Source: Polyangiaceae bacterium (GTDB taxonomy: Bacteria; Myxococcota_A; Polyangia; Polyangiales; Polyangiaceae). Taken from it: a stretch of DNA of 56,029 nucleotides. Made by a program: the position numbers and the translations under genes. Positions within the stretch are counted from its first letter, which is position 1, and each line of letters begins with the position of its first letter. The notes beneath the pieces are model-generated. The model ran no database searches. It worked only from the letters and a program-made list of their open reading frames with translations, and was not told the DNA's origin. Location: NCBI GenBank assembly GCA_020849655.1, contig JADLFU010000200.1:1-56029 (forward strand). The letters run 5' to 3'. This document shows positions 1 to 7,996 of this stretch, in pieces.

Positions 1-90
1 AAGGCCGGGAGGAAGGCCGGGAGGAAGGCCGGGAGGAAGGCCGGGAGGAAGGCCGGGAGGAAGGCCGGGAGGAAGGCCGGGAGGAAGGCC
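1..90 (+). repeat. 12-bp tandem repeat, about 7.5 copies, within coding sequence
   Basis: Seven perfect copies of AAGGCCGGGAGG (1-84) plus a partial copy to 90. The unit length is a multiple of three, so it encodes (GREE)n in the Rpn-type C-terminal frame without disturbing it. The array may continue left of the window. Perfect identity between copies suggests recent slippage or expansion. Confidence 0.95.
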
Positions 91-284
91 GTGAAGTCGG
101 GCGCGAGGAGGGGCTCGCGCGCTCGGTGCTGCTGATCCTCGAGGCACGAGGCCTCCTCGTCTCGGCCACCACACGACGTCGCGTGCTCGCCGTGCGCGAG
201 GCCGCGGCGCTCGACGAGCTGGTGCGTCGCGCGGCGGTCGTCGCCCGCGCGTCCGCGCTCTTCCCCACGGCGCGCTCGCGCTGA
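3..284 (+). CDS. Rpn-type PD-(D/E)XK nuclease/putative transposase family protein, C-terminal fragment
   Basis: Partial gene cut by the left window edge; only the last 93 residues are visible. It opens with about seven Gly-Arg-Glu-Glu repeats, followed by a helical tail containing GLARSVLLILEARGLLVS and ending ARASALFPTARSR. A charged G-R-x-E repeat followed by this kind of helix-turn tail is typical of the C-terminus of Rpn/DUF4351-type proteins that are abundant in myxobacteria (family knowledge). The catalytic PD-(D/E)XK part would lie to the left and cannot be checked. The frame ends at TGA 282-284. Family assignment rests only on the tail, so it is moderate. Confidence 0.55.
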   Translation, partial: GREEGREEGREEGREEGREEGREEGREEGREVGREEGLARSVLLILEARGLLVSATTRRRVLAVREAAALDELVRRAAVVARASALFPTARSR

Positions 285-486
285 TCTGAGCGCGGGGTCG
301 GCAGGTCTGACCCTCCGTGGTCGGGCGCTCGCGCACCCTCGGCCGATGGTGGTCTGACGGCGCGGCGCTTCTCGTGAGCACGAAAAATTCTTTTGGCCGA
401 GCGCGTGCCCCAGAGACTTCCCCAAGCGCGGACAATCGGGGTAAAAGTCCCGCGCCGCAGAGTTCGTCTCTCGGGAGGACCCCCAC

Positions 487-2211
487 GTGAAACCCCGCGC
501 CACGCGTTCGCTTCTCTCCACCGTCATGCTCGCTTCCCTCGCGCTCTCGGGCGTGGCGCTCGCGGGCCCGAAAGACTCCGCCGCCCAGAAGCTCGACAAG
601 CAGGCGATGGACGACGACTACCTCAACGTCCGCTTCGACAAGGCGCAGGAGAAGCTCGAGAAGGCGATCAAGGAGTGCGGAGACAGCGGCTGCGACACGA
701 AGCTGAAGGCGCAGCTGCACATGCACCTCGGCATCATCCTCGTGAACGCGGGCAAGAAGGACGACGCGACGAAGGCCTTCGCCGCCGGCCTGAAGGTCGA
801 CCCGAACGCGACCCCCGAGAAGGACTTCACGAGCCCCGACGTGCAGAAGGCGTTCGACGCCGCGAAGGGCGGCGCGAAGGCTCCCCCGCCCGAGAAGGAC
901 CCGCCGACGAAGCCCGAGAAGGAAGAGCGCGAGGTCGCGAGCGATCTGAAGCACGAGCCCGTCACCGAGGCGCCGGCGAACACGCCGCTGCCGATCTACG
1001 TGGCGGCCGAGTCCGGCGCGGCGAAGTTCGTCGTGAACTACAAGCCGTTCGGCGCCGACTGGGTGAAGCTCGAGATGAAGAAGATGGGACGCGGCTACGG
1101 CGCCGAGATCCCGTGCAAGGACACCAACACGACGGGCGTCCTCAAGTACTACATCGTCGCGCAGGACGCCGGCGGCGACGTGACCGGCAGCGCCGGCTCG
1201 AAGAAGCAGCCGTACGAGGTGCAGGTCAAGAGCAAGATCAGCGGCGACGGCCCGTCCTTCCCCGGCAAGGACCCGCCGAAGGCGTGCAAGAGCAAGGACG
1301 CCTGCCCGCCCGGCATCAACGAGCCCGGCTGCGAGTCGTCGGTCGGGTTCGGCTCGAAGTGCACCGGTCCGGGCCAGTGCTCGAAGGCCGACGGTCTCGC
1401 GTGCATCGAGGGCACCTGCCAGGTCGGCACCGAGGACGGCGACGGGGACGGCGACGGCGGCGACACCCCGCGCCCGAAGAAGAACTGGCTCTCGCTCAGC
1501 CTCTCGCTCGACGAGGCCATCGTGTCCGGCGGCGAGGTCTGCTCCGTGTCGAGCTACGAGAGCGGCACGTACGCGTGCTTCAAGGACAGCGGCAGGATGT
1601 ACGATCCGAGCAAGCCGCGCGGATCGAACCGCGGCACCGTGAGCGGCCCGCCCTTCGCGCTCGGCACCGTGCGCGTGCTGGTCGGCTTCGATCGCCTGAT
1701 CTCGAAGACCACGCCGCTCCTGCTCGGCGTGCGCCTCGGCTACGCCTTCAACGGCGGCCCCGCGACGCAGGACCTGAAGACCGGCGCGGAGGACAAGAAG
1801 TTCTTCGCCCCCCACGCGGAGGTGCGCGCCACGTACTACATCGGCAAGGACGCGCTGACGAAGCTCGGGCCGCGGCCGTTCGTCTACCTCGCCGGCGGCG
1901 CCGCGCAGGTCGACGCGAAGGTCACCGGCATCCCCGTCTCGAACGACTGCTCGGCCAAGACGTCGGGCTCCGCCGCGGCGAGCTGCAAGGACACCAACGG
2001 CGACGGCAAGCCCGACTCGGTCGACAAGCCGACGGGCGTCTCGGTCGACGCCTACCGCAAGATGGGCACGATGTTCGTCGCGGTCGGCGGAGGCATGGTC
2101 TACGCGGTCAGCCCGAAGAGCGGCGTGTCGCTCGATCTGAAGATCTCGAACTTCTTCGGCTCGTCCGGCCTGGCGGTCTCGCAGACCCTCGGCTACGTGT
2201 CGGGCTTCTGA
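487..2211 (+). CDS. Outer-membrane beta-barrel protein with TPR-like N-terminal region
   Basis: 574 residues. GTG start with a Shine-Dalgarno GGGAGGA at 473-479. Residues 1-26 form a signal peptide ending ALAGPKD. Residues 35-120 are helical and TPR-like (repeated KAxEKLEKAI and DDATKAF patterns), followed by a Pro/Lys/Glu linker, a beta domain, a Cys-rich stretch (about 275-315), an Asp/Gly acidic linker (DGDGDGDGG) and a C-terminal domain of alternating hydrophobic strands ending in Phe (YVSGF), as expected for an outer-membrane barrel. No enzymatic motif seen. Similar TPR-plus-barrel proteins are common and uncharacterised in Myxococcota. It is followed by an acyl-CoA synthetase 26 bases away. 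Confidence 0.75.
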   Translation: MKPRATRSLLSTVMLASLALSGVALAGPKDSAAQKLDKQAMDDDYLNVRFDKAQEKLEKAIKECGDSGCDTKLKAQLHMHLGIILVNAGKKDDATKAFAAGLKVDPNATPEKDFTSPDVQKAFDAAKGGAKAPPPEKDPPTKPEKEEREVASDLKHEPVTEAPANTPLPIYVAAESGAAKFVVNYKPFGADWVKLEMKKMGRGYGAEIPCKDTNTTGVLKYYIVAQDAGGDVTGSAGSKKQPYEVQVKSKISGDGPSFPGKDPPKACKSKDACPPGINEPGCESSVGFGSKCTGPGQCSKADGLACIEGTCQVGTEDGDGDGDGGDTPRPKKNWLSLSLSLDEAIVSGGEVCSVSSYESGTYACFKDSGRMYDPSKPRGSNRGTVSGPPFALGTVRVLVGFDRLISKTTPLLLGVRLGYAFNGGPATQDLKTGAEDKKFFAPHAEVRATYYIGKDALTKLGPRPFVYLAGGAAQVDAKVTGIPVSNDCSAKTSGSAAASCKDTNGDGKPDSVDKPTGVSVDAYRKMGTMFVAVGGGMVYAVSPKSGVSLDLKISNFFGSSGLAVSQTLGYVSGF

Positions 2212-2237
2212 CGCCGAGCGCGCGCGGCGCGCGACCG

Positions 2238-4103
2238 ATGGCGACCGACCTCGTCCAGCTCTTCCTCGCCCAGGCGCGGGTCTCGGGGCACCGCGCCGCG
2301 CTCCGCGAGAGGCGCGGCGGAGGCTGGGTGTCCACGTCGTGGTCCGAGTGGAGCGCGCGCAGCCACGCGATCGCGGCGGCGCTCATCGACGTGGGCGTTC
2401 TCGCCGGCGATCGGGTCGCCATCCTGTCGAAGACCCGGCAGGCGTGGGTCGAGGCCGATCTCGGCGCGCTGCTCGCGGGCGCCGTGACGGTGCCCATCTA
2501 CCCGTCCGTCCCGGCCGAGCAGGCGATGTACATCGTCGCGGACAGCGGCGCGAAGGTCGCGTTCGTCGAGGATCCGCTGCAGCTCGACAAGCTCGTCGGC
2601 GATCACGCGTGGAGCCAGCTCACGCACTTGATCGTGTTCGACGAGCGCGCGACCCACGACGATCCCTCCTCTGACGCCCGCCGTACGGTGCATCTGCTCG
2701 AGGTCGGAGCGGAGGCGCGCGGCCGCACGACGCTGCTCGAGGAATTCATCGCGCGCGGCCGGGCGGCGGCCGACACCCACGAGGCCGAGCTCGCGGCGCG
2801 CGCAGCCGGCGTCTCGCCCGACGATCTCGCGACCGTCCTCTACACCTCGGGCACGAGCGGCGCGCCGAAGGGCGTGATGCTCACCCACGCGAACTTCATC
2901 GCCGAGATCGACGCCGTCGCCGAGCGGATGAAGCTCGGGCCGGGCGACGAGCAGCTGCTGTTTCTGCCGCTCGCGCACGTCTTCGGGCGCATCCTCGAGC
3001 TCGCGTCGCTGAAGGTCGGCTGCACGACGTCGTTCGCCGAGAGCGTGGCGCGGGTCGTCGACGATCTCGGCGAGGTGCGGCCCACGTTCTTCGGCAGCGT
3101 CCCGCGGCTGTTCGAGCGGATCGCGCCGACCGGCGCGGCGCGGGCGCGGGCGCGCGGGGCGCTCTACGAGCGCGGGTTCGCGTGGGGCTTCGACGTGGGC
3201 CGCGAGGTCGCGGCGCTGCGCCGCCAGGGAGCGCGCGTGCCGCTGCAGCTCGAGCTCCAGCACCGCACGGCCGACAAGCTCGTGCTCTCGCAGGTGCGCG
3301 CGCTGTTCGGCGAGCGGCTGCGGTTCGCGCTCTCTGGCGGCGCGCCGCTCCCGGTCGAGGTGGGCGAGTGGTTCGAGGCCGCCGGCGTCACGATCCTGCA
3401 GGGCTACGGCCTGACCGAGACGACGAGCGCCACGCACCTCTCCACGGAGGACTGTCACGAGCACGGGCGCGTGGGGCGCGCGCTCTCCGGCGTGGAGACG
3501 CGCATCGAGGACGACGGCGAGGTGCTCGTGCGCGGCCCCAGCGTGATGAAGGGCTACTGGCGGCGCCCCGAGGCGACCTGTCAGGTGATCGACTCGGACG
3601 GGTGGTTCCACACCGGCGACATCGGGGAGCTCGACGCGCGCGGGGTGCTGCGCATCACCGACCGCAAGAAGGAGCTCATCATCACCTCCGGCGGCAAGAA
3701 CGTCTCTCCGCAGAACGTGGAGGCGCGCCTCACACGCGGCCCGCTCGTGTCGCAGGCGGTCGCGTACGGAGACGGCAAACCTCACATCGTCGCGCTGGTG
3801 ACGCTCGACGAGGCGGCCGCGTTCGCGTGGGCGCGCGCGCACGATCGCCCGGCGTCCATCGCGGTGCTCGCGCACGACCGCGAGTTTCGGCGCGAGGTCG
3901 AGGCCGAGATCTCGCGCGCGAACCAGGGGCTCGCGAGGTTCGAGGCCGTGCGAGCGTTCGCCATCCTCGAGCGGCCGCTCGACGAGGCGCGAGGCGAGAT
4001 CACCCCCACGCTGAAGCTGCGCCGCCGCGCGATCCACGAGCAGCACCGCGCGCTGTTCGAGGACTTGTACCCCTCGGATCTCTTACCGGCGCGCTCTCGC
4101 TGA
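2238..4103 (+). CDS. Long-chain acyl-CoA synthetase (AMP-dependent synthetase/ligase)
   Basis: 621 residues, full length for bacterial FadD15/FAA1-like enzymes. Activates fatty acids to acyl-CoA via an acyl-adenylate. Visible motifs: AMP-binding P-loop TSGTSGAPKG at 203-212, adenine-binding GYGLTETT at 389-396, the GYWRRPE block near 439-445, HTGD at 458-461, and DRKKELIITSGGKNVSP at 475-491, which contains the hinge and conserved lysines. The frame is open far upstream, but ATG 2238 is the first start that yields the family N-terminus and it lies just after the upstream stop at 2211. It is probably expressed with the preceding gene. Chain-length preference cannot be read from sequence. Confidence 0.93.
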   Translation: MATDLVQLFLAQARVSGHRAALRERRGGGWVSTSWSEWSARSHAIAAALIDVGVLAGDRVAILSKTRQAWVEADLGALLAGAVTVPIYPSVPAEQAMYIVADSGAKVAFVEDPLQLDKLVGDHAWSQLTHLIVFDERATHDDPSSDARRTVHLLEVGAEARGRTTLLEEFIARGRAAADTHEAELAARAAGVSPDDLATVLYTSGTSGAPKGVMLTHANFIAEIDAVAERMKLGPGDEQLLFLPLAHVFGRILELASLKVGCTTSFAESVARVVDDLGEVRPTFFGSVPRLFERIAPTGAARARARGALYERGFAWGFDVGREVAALRRQGARVPLQLELQHRTADKLVLSQVRALFGERLRFALSGGAPLPVEVGEWFEAAGVTILQGYGLTETTSATHLSTEDCHEHGRVGRALSGVETRIEDDGEVLVRGPSVMKGYWRRPEATCQVIDSDGWFHTGDIGELDARGVLRITDRKKELIITSGGKNVSPQNVEARLTRGPLVSQAVAYGDGKPHIVALVTLDEAAAFAWARAHDRPASIAVLAHDREFRREVEAEISRANQGLARFEAVRAFAILERPLDEARGEITPTLKLRRRAIHEQHRALFEDLYPSDLLPARSR

Positions 4104-4167
4104 AGCCCGCGCGCTGACCGAAGGGCCGGCGCGCGGGCGCGCGGATGCGTGGTAACGTGCCGCCGCC

Positions 4168-5319
4168 TTGGCACTCGATCTCGCGCGCCGGCTCGTCTCG
4201 CGAGGGCTGGTCCAGAAGGACGAAGCCTCGGCCGCGCTCGCGGCGCACGCCCGCGGCGACGCGCACTTCGTCCGCGCGCTCGTCGCGTCGGGCGCCATCA
4301 GCGACACCGCGCTGTTCGCCGAGCTGGCGGGCATGGATCTCCCCGTCGTGCACCGCGTGGTGCCGCTCCTCGCGCTGTGCGACGCGCTGCCCGGCGCGCT
4401 CGTGGAGCAGCTGCTCGCGCTGCCCGTCCGCGAGGACCCGCGCACGCAGACGATCGACGTCGCGGCCGTCGATCCGCTCGACGCCCACGTGGCGCGCGAG
4501 CTGTCGCACCAGCTCGGCGCGCCGGTGCGGCTCGTCGGCGCGCCGCTCTCGGCGGTCGACGCCTCGCTCGCGGAGCTCTCGCGCGAGGGCCCGGGCACCG
4601 GGGAGTTCGAGGTGCCTTCGCCTCCGGCGTTCCCGCTCATCGACCGCAAGACCCCGCCGTACCTCGCGCGCCCCGTGCTCGACGATCGACTCTCGGCGTC
4701 GGTGCCGAGGCTGAAGACGCAGAGTGACATCCCCATCCCGCTCGTGCGGCGCAGCGCGCCCCGCCTCTCCGTCGCGCCTGCGGTCGACGCCGCGCCGCCC
4801 GCGACGAGCCGCGCGCCAAGGGTGTCCCTGCCGCCGCGCGCCGCCGATCCTGGGCCGGTGCTCGGCGCGCTCCGGCGCGCGACGAGCCGCGACGAGCTGC
4901 TCGATCTGATGCTCAACGGCCTCGCGATGGTGTGCGGCAAGGCGGGGGTGTTCGCGGCGACGCGCGGGGAATTCCGCGGCGTGCGCGCGTCGGAGTCGCT
5001 CGCGGGCCACGCGCGCGTCCGCGAGCTCGTCGTCCCGGCGGAGGGGCCGAGCGTCTTCGCGACGGCGGCGCTGATGGGGCACTACCTCGGCCCGGTGCCG
5101 CCGACCCCCGTGCACGCCGCGCTCCGCGAGGTGCTCGGCGCCTCGTCGTCGGAGATCGCGGTCGCGCCGGTGCGGGTGGAGGGCGTGCTCGCGCTGCTGA
5201 CGCTCCAGGCGGAGATCGACGACACGATGCTCGCGACGAAGCGCGCCGAGGACGTGGCCCGCGCCGCCGGCGAGGCGCTCACGCGCATCTTGCACCGGGA
5301 CCGCCAGGCGCCGCGGTGA
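4168..5319 (+). CDS. MshEN/GspE N-domain protein with C-terminal GAF-like region
   Basis: 383 residues from a TTG start. Residues 1-140 show the pattern of the GspE/MshE N-terminal domain: LxxRLVSRGLV, an FVRALVASGAI block, VxPLLAL and VAAVDPLDAHVARELSHQLGAPVRLV. This domain in some ATPases binds c-di-GMP (family knowledge). There is no ATPase domain; a Pro/Arg-rich linker (about 145-220) leads to a roughly 150-residue alpha/beta C-terminal domain that looks GAF-like. No Shine-Dalgarno precedes the TTG, but a TAACGT hexamer sits at 4153-4158. A stand-alone sensory or regulatory role is an inference. Confidence 0.7.
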   Translation: MALDLARRLVSRGLVQKDEASAALAAHARGDAHFVRALVASGAISDTALFAELAGMDLPVVHRVVPLLALCDALPGALVEQLLALPVREDPRTQTIDVAAVDPLDAHVARELSHQLGAPVRLVGAPLSAVDASLAELSREGPGTGEFEVPSPPAFPLIDRKTPPYLARPVLDDRLSASVPRLKTQSDIPIPLVRRSAPRLSVAPAVDAAPPATSRAPRVSLPPRAADPGPVLGALRRATSRDELLDLMLNGLAMVCGKAGVFAATRGEFRGVRASESLAGHARVRELVVPAEGPSVFATAALMGHYLGPVPPTPVHAALREVLGASSSEIAVAPVRVEGVLALLTLQAEIDDTMLATKRAEDVARAAGEALTRILHRDRQAPR

Positions 5320-5338
5320 GGCTCGCGCGCCGCTCGGA

Positions 5339-5872
5339 TCAGTACAAGAACGACACGCCCACCGACGCCGCGGGCCAGCCGATGCGCATCGTCAGCGCGA
5401 GCTTGTCGCTGAAGAGGTACCGACCGCCGATCGCGAGGTTCGGGTCGAGCACCCGGTCGTCGTGGCGCCTGCGGACGCCGCCGTCGCCGAGGAAGAACCC
5501 GATGCCGGGCTCGCCGAACACGCTCCAGCCGCTGCTGAGGAAGAAGTTCCACTGCATGACCACCGGCACGTAGAACGCCGAGCCGTGCTTGTAGTCGAGG
5601 TAGTCGAGCCCGACGCCGAGGCCGACCGAGTTGTTGATCGATTTCACGAAGCCGTTGTCGACGAGGATGAGCGTGCCGCGCACGCCCGGGCCCCAGTAGC
5701 CGTTGTCGCCTCCCACGCCGTCGTCGGTGCCGAGCAGCAGGTGTGGCTCGAGGTCGAGGACGTAGCCGGGGTGCGCGCCGGGCCGGCCGATGACCGAGCC
5801 GTCGGCGCGCGCCGTGGCGCTGGCGGCGAGGCAGAGGGCGAGCGAACAGACGGAGGCGAGCGCGCGGCGCAT
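5339..5872 (-). CDS. Small outer-membrane beta-barrel protein
   Basis: 177 residues. ATG start with GAGG a few bases upstream. Signal peptide 1-24 (cleavage near TARADG). The mature part is a run of amphipathic strands (YVLDLEPHLLLG, VRGTLILVD, VGLGVGLDYLD, VFGEPGIGFFLG, LALTMRIGW) with a terminal aromatic residue (SFLY), consistent with an eight-stranded OmpX/OmpA-like barrel. No catalytic motif. It is convergent with the MshEN gene (19-base gap) and divergent from the site-2 protease gene. Function unknown. Confidence 0.7.
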   Translation of the reverse strand: MRRALASVCSLALCLAASATARADGSVIGRPGAHPGYVLDLEPHLLLGTDDGVGGDNGYWGPGVRGTLILVDNGFVKSINNSVGLGVGLDYLDYKHGSAFYVPVVMQWNFFLSSGWSVFGEPGIGFFLGDGGVRRRHDDRVLDPNLAIGGRYLFSDKLALTMRIGWPAASVGVSFLY

Positions 5873-5932
5873 GGCGCCTCATACCACCATCTCGCGAGGT
5901 GCGCGCCGCGCGGGATCGACTAGGCTCCGCGC

Positions 5933-6631
5933 GTGTTCGAGCAGGGCTACCTCAGGCTGTTCCGGGTCGGAGGGGTGCCCGTCCGCGCGCACTGGTCCGT
6001 CCCGCTCGGGCTCCTGCTGCTGTCGCGGCTGCGGTTCGCGCCGGGCGTCTGGCTGGGGTTCGTGATCGTCATCCTGCTGCACGAGCTCGGTCACGCGCTG
6101 CTCGTCCGGCGCGCGGGCCTCCCGGTGCTCGGCGTCGATCTCTCGGGGCTGGGCGGTCTCTGCAGGTTCGCGGGGCCGGCGTCGCCGTGGCAGGCGGGCG
6201 TCATCGCGTGGGGCGGCGTGCTCGCGCAGGCGCCGCTCGCGGCGGGCGCGTTCGTCGCGTGGCGCGCGGGGCTCGTCGGGCCGTCCTCGACCTTCGCCGC
6301 GGATCTCCTCGACACGCTCATCTACGTGAACCTCTGGATCGCGGGGTTCAACCTGCTGCCGGTGCCGGGGCTCGACGGCGCGACGGCGTGGCCGCTGCTC
6401 GGCATGTGGTGGAGGCGCCGGCGCGCGCCCCGGCCCTCGACGCGCCCGACCGCGCGCGCGGAGGGTCGCGCGGCCGAGCGGGGGGTCGTCGTGCCGCTCG
6501 ATCCGTACCGCGCGAAGCGGCGCGCCGAGCGCGAGAGCGATCCGCCCGACCTGCCCGACGACGTGCGGCGGGAGATGGAGCGAATCCTGAAGGACGCCGC
6601 CGCGGACGCCCGCCGGAAGAAGGACAATTGA
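5933..6631 (+). CDS. Site-2 protease family (M50) zinc metalloprotease
   Basis: 232 residues. Intramembrane zinc protease: HELGH at 50-54 in a hydrophobic helix, and the third zinc ligand in NLLPVPGLDG (140-149, Asp148). About four to five membrane segments lie before residue 160; the C-terminus is a soluble Arg-rich tail (180-232). It is the short rhomboid-sized M50 type without PDZ or CBS domains. GTG start without a Shine-Dalgarno; TAGGCT lies at 5921-5926. Overlaps the next gene by four bases (TTGA), so the two are probably co-transcribed. Substrate unknown. Confidence 0.9.
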   Translation: MFEQGYLRLFRVGGVPVRAHWSVPLGLLLLSRLRFAPGVWLGFVIVILLHELGHALLVRRAGLPVLGVDLSGLGGLCRFAGPASPWQAGVIAWGGVLAQAPLAAGAFVAWRAGLVGPSSTFAADLLDTLIYVNLWIAGFNLLPVPGLDGATAWPLLGMWWRRRRAPRPSTRPTARAEGRAAERGVVVPLDPYRAKRRAERESDPPDLPDDVRREMERILKDAAADARRKKDN

Positions 6632-7263
6632 CCCGCGCGTGGGCGCACCCGACCGCGATCGTCGACGACGGCGCCGTGCTCGAGGAGGGCGTGAAGGTGT
6701 GGGCGTTCTGCCACGTCTCTCGCGGCGCGCGCGTCGGGGCGGGCACGAGCCTCGGCGAGGGCGTCTACGTCGGCGACGACGTGCAGATCGGCCGCGGCGT
6801 GAAGGTGCAGAACCGCGTCTCGATCTACACGGGCGTCACGCTCGAGGACGACGTGTTCGTCGGCCCGGCCGCGGTGTTCACCAACGTGTCGAACCCGCGC
6901 GCGGCCGTGAGCCGGCGCCACCTCTACGAGCCGACCCTCGCGCGGCGCGGCGCGACCATCGGCGCGGGCGCGGTCGTCGTGTGCGGCGTCACCCTCGGGC
7001 GGCACGCGTTCGTCGCGGCCGGCGCCGTCGTCACGCGCGACGTCGACGACTACGCGCTCGTGATGGGCGTGCCCGCGCGCCGCACGGCGTGGATGAGCCG
7101 CCACGGCGCGCGCCTCGACGGCCCGGACGGCGAGGTGCTGACGTGCCGCGAGTCGGGCCTGCGCTACGTCGTCGACCGCGGCCGCTGTCGCGGCCTCGAT
7201 CTCGCCGAGGACGCGCCGCTCCCGGCGGACGCGCGGGTCGGTCGCGCGCCGTACCGCCGCTGA
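6628..7263 (+). CDS. WbpD/WlbB-like left-handed beta-helix N-acetyltransferase
   Basis: 211 residues. The start TTG overlaps the preceding stop (TTGA). Hexapeptide repeats fill residues 5-140 (for example VLEEGVKVWAFCHVS, IGRGVKVQN, TIGAGAVVVCGVTLG). The sequence FTNVSNPRA and the DYALVMGVPAR end block match the family that acetylates the 3-amino group of UDP-2,3-diamino sugars in O-antigen or glycoprotein sugar synthesis (WbpD, WlbB; family knowledge). The last 45 residues form an extra tail with two Cys. No other sugar-nucleotide gene is adjacent, so the exact substrate is uncertain. Confidence 0.82.
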   Translation: MTRAWAHPTAIVDDGAVLEEGVKVWAFCHVSRGARVGAGTSLGEGVYVGDDVQIGRGVKVQNRVSIYTGVTLEDDVFVGPAAVFTNVSNPRAAVSRRHLYEPTLARRGATIGAGAVVVCGVTLGRHAFVAAGAVVTRDVDDYALVMGVPARRTAWMSRHGARLDGPDGEVLTCRESGLRYVVDRGRCRGLDLAEDAPLPADARVGRAPYRR

Positions 7264-7369
7264 AGAGGTGTCCAATCTTGGGGCTGCGCCGAGCGATGCA
7301 TCGGTCGGCCTCCTCGAAATACGGTGGGTATTCCTGCGTCGGCCTCCCTGGCCTCACCCGCCTCTTGGC
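7264..7369. other. Convergent intergenic region with no gene
   Basis: 106 bases between the acetyltransferase stop and the stop of the dihaem lipoprotein. It holds a directly repeated CGGCCTCC and a weak AATAC-GGTGG-GTATT stem-loop. No convincing terminator with a T-tract is visible. Confidence 0.4.
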
Positions 7370-7918
7370 TCACTGTTGGTCGATCTTGTGGCAGCCCGCG
7401 CAGCCGAAGCCCTCGTGCGTCTTCGGATCGTAGGGCTTCATCCCCATCGCCGCGGCCATCTCCGGGACGACCTTCTCGGCCATGAACTTCGACACCGCGG
7501 GCTTGTCGGCGAAGGCGGTGATCTTGCCGTTCTTCATCGTGAGGTGCGGGAGGAACTCGTCGGGCTCCTTGAACTCGGGCCCGTGGCACGTCTTGCAGCC
7601 GAACTCGGCGTACTTCTTCGCGTCCGCGCCCTGGAACACCTTGGTCATCCGCGGCATGACGACCTCCTTCATGAACGCGATCTGCTGCGGCTTCGACAGG
7701 CCCTTCGCCCACGCGGTGGGCGTCGCGACCTTCTCCGGCGCCGCGCTCGTCGCGGGCGCAGCGCTCGAGGCCGGCGCGGCCGAGGCCGCGGGCGCAGCGG
7801 ACGTGGCGGCCGGCGCCGACGACGCCGGGCTCGCGGGCGTGGAGGGCGACGGGGTCTGGCTGCAGCCCGCGGCGGAGGCGGCGGCGACGAGGACGGCGGA
7901 GAGGAAGCGTGAGCGCAT
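7370..7918 (-). CDS. Dihaem c-type cytochrome-like lipoprotein
   Basis: 182 residues. Start chosen at ATG 7918 because it gives a lipoprotein signal (MRSRFLSAVLVAAASAAGC, lipid-attached Cys at 19); the frame is open 75 bases further upstream but without a signal. After a Ser/Ala/Pro-rich tether (about 20-70) come two c-haem motifs: CKTCH in the middle and CAGCH eight residues from the C-terminus. Met residues in the intervening segment could serve as axial ligands. Likely an envelope electron carrier or redox sensor; partner not evident from neighbours. Confidence 0.8.
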   Translation of the reverse strand: MRSRFLSAVLVAAASAAGCSQTPSPSTPASPASSAPAATSAAPAASAAPASSAAPATSAAPEKVATPTAWAKGLSKPQQIAFMKEVVMPRMTKVFQGADAKKYAEFGCKTCHGPEFKEPDEFLPHLTMKNGKITAFADKPAVSKFMAEKVVPEMAAAMGMKPYDPKTHEGFGCAGCHKIDQQ

Positions 7919-7996
7919 GGGCGCGGCCGTGTACTCGACGCTCGCGCGAGGCGCCACACGGACAGGTCGCAACGCATCGTTGCGTGGAGGCAACGA

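Noticed and set aside
1-90. Tandem repeats as CRISPR
   Set aside because: 12-bp units without spacers, encoded in frame; they are coding repeats.
393-2237. Upstream extension of the acyl-CoA synthetase frame
   Set aside because: It overlaps the real outer-membrane protein gene in another frame, reads as Arg-rich nonsense, and the synthetase N-terminus begins cleanly at 2238.
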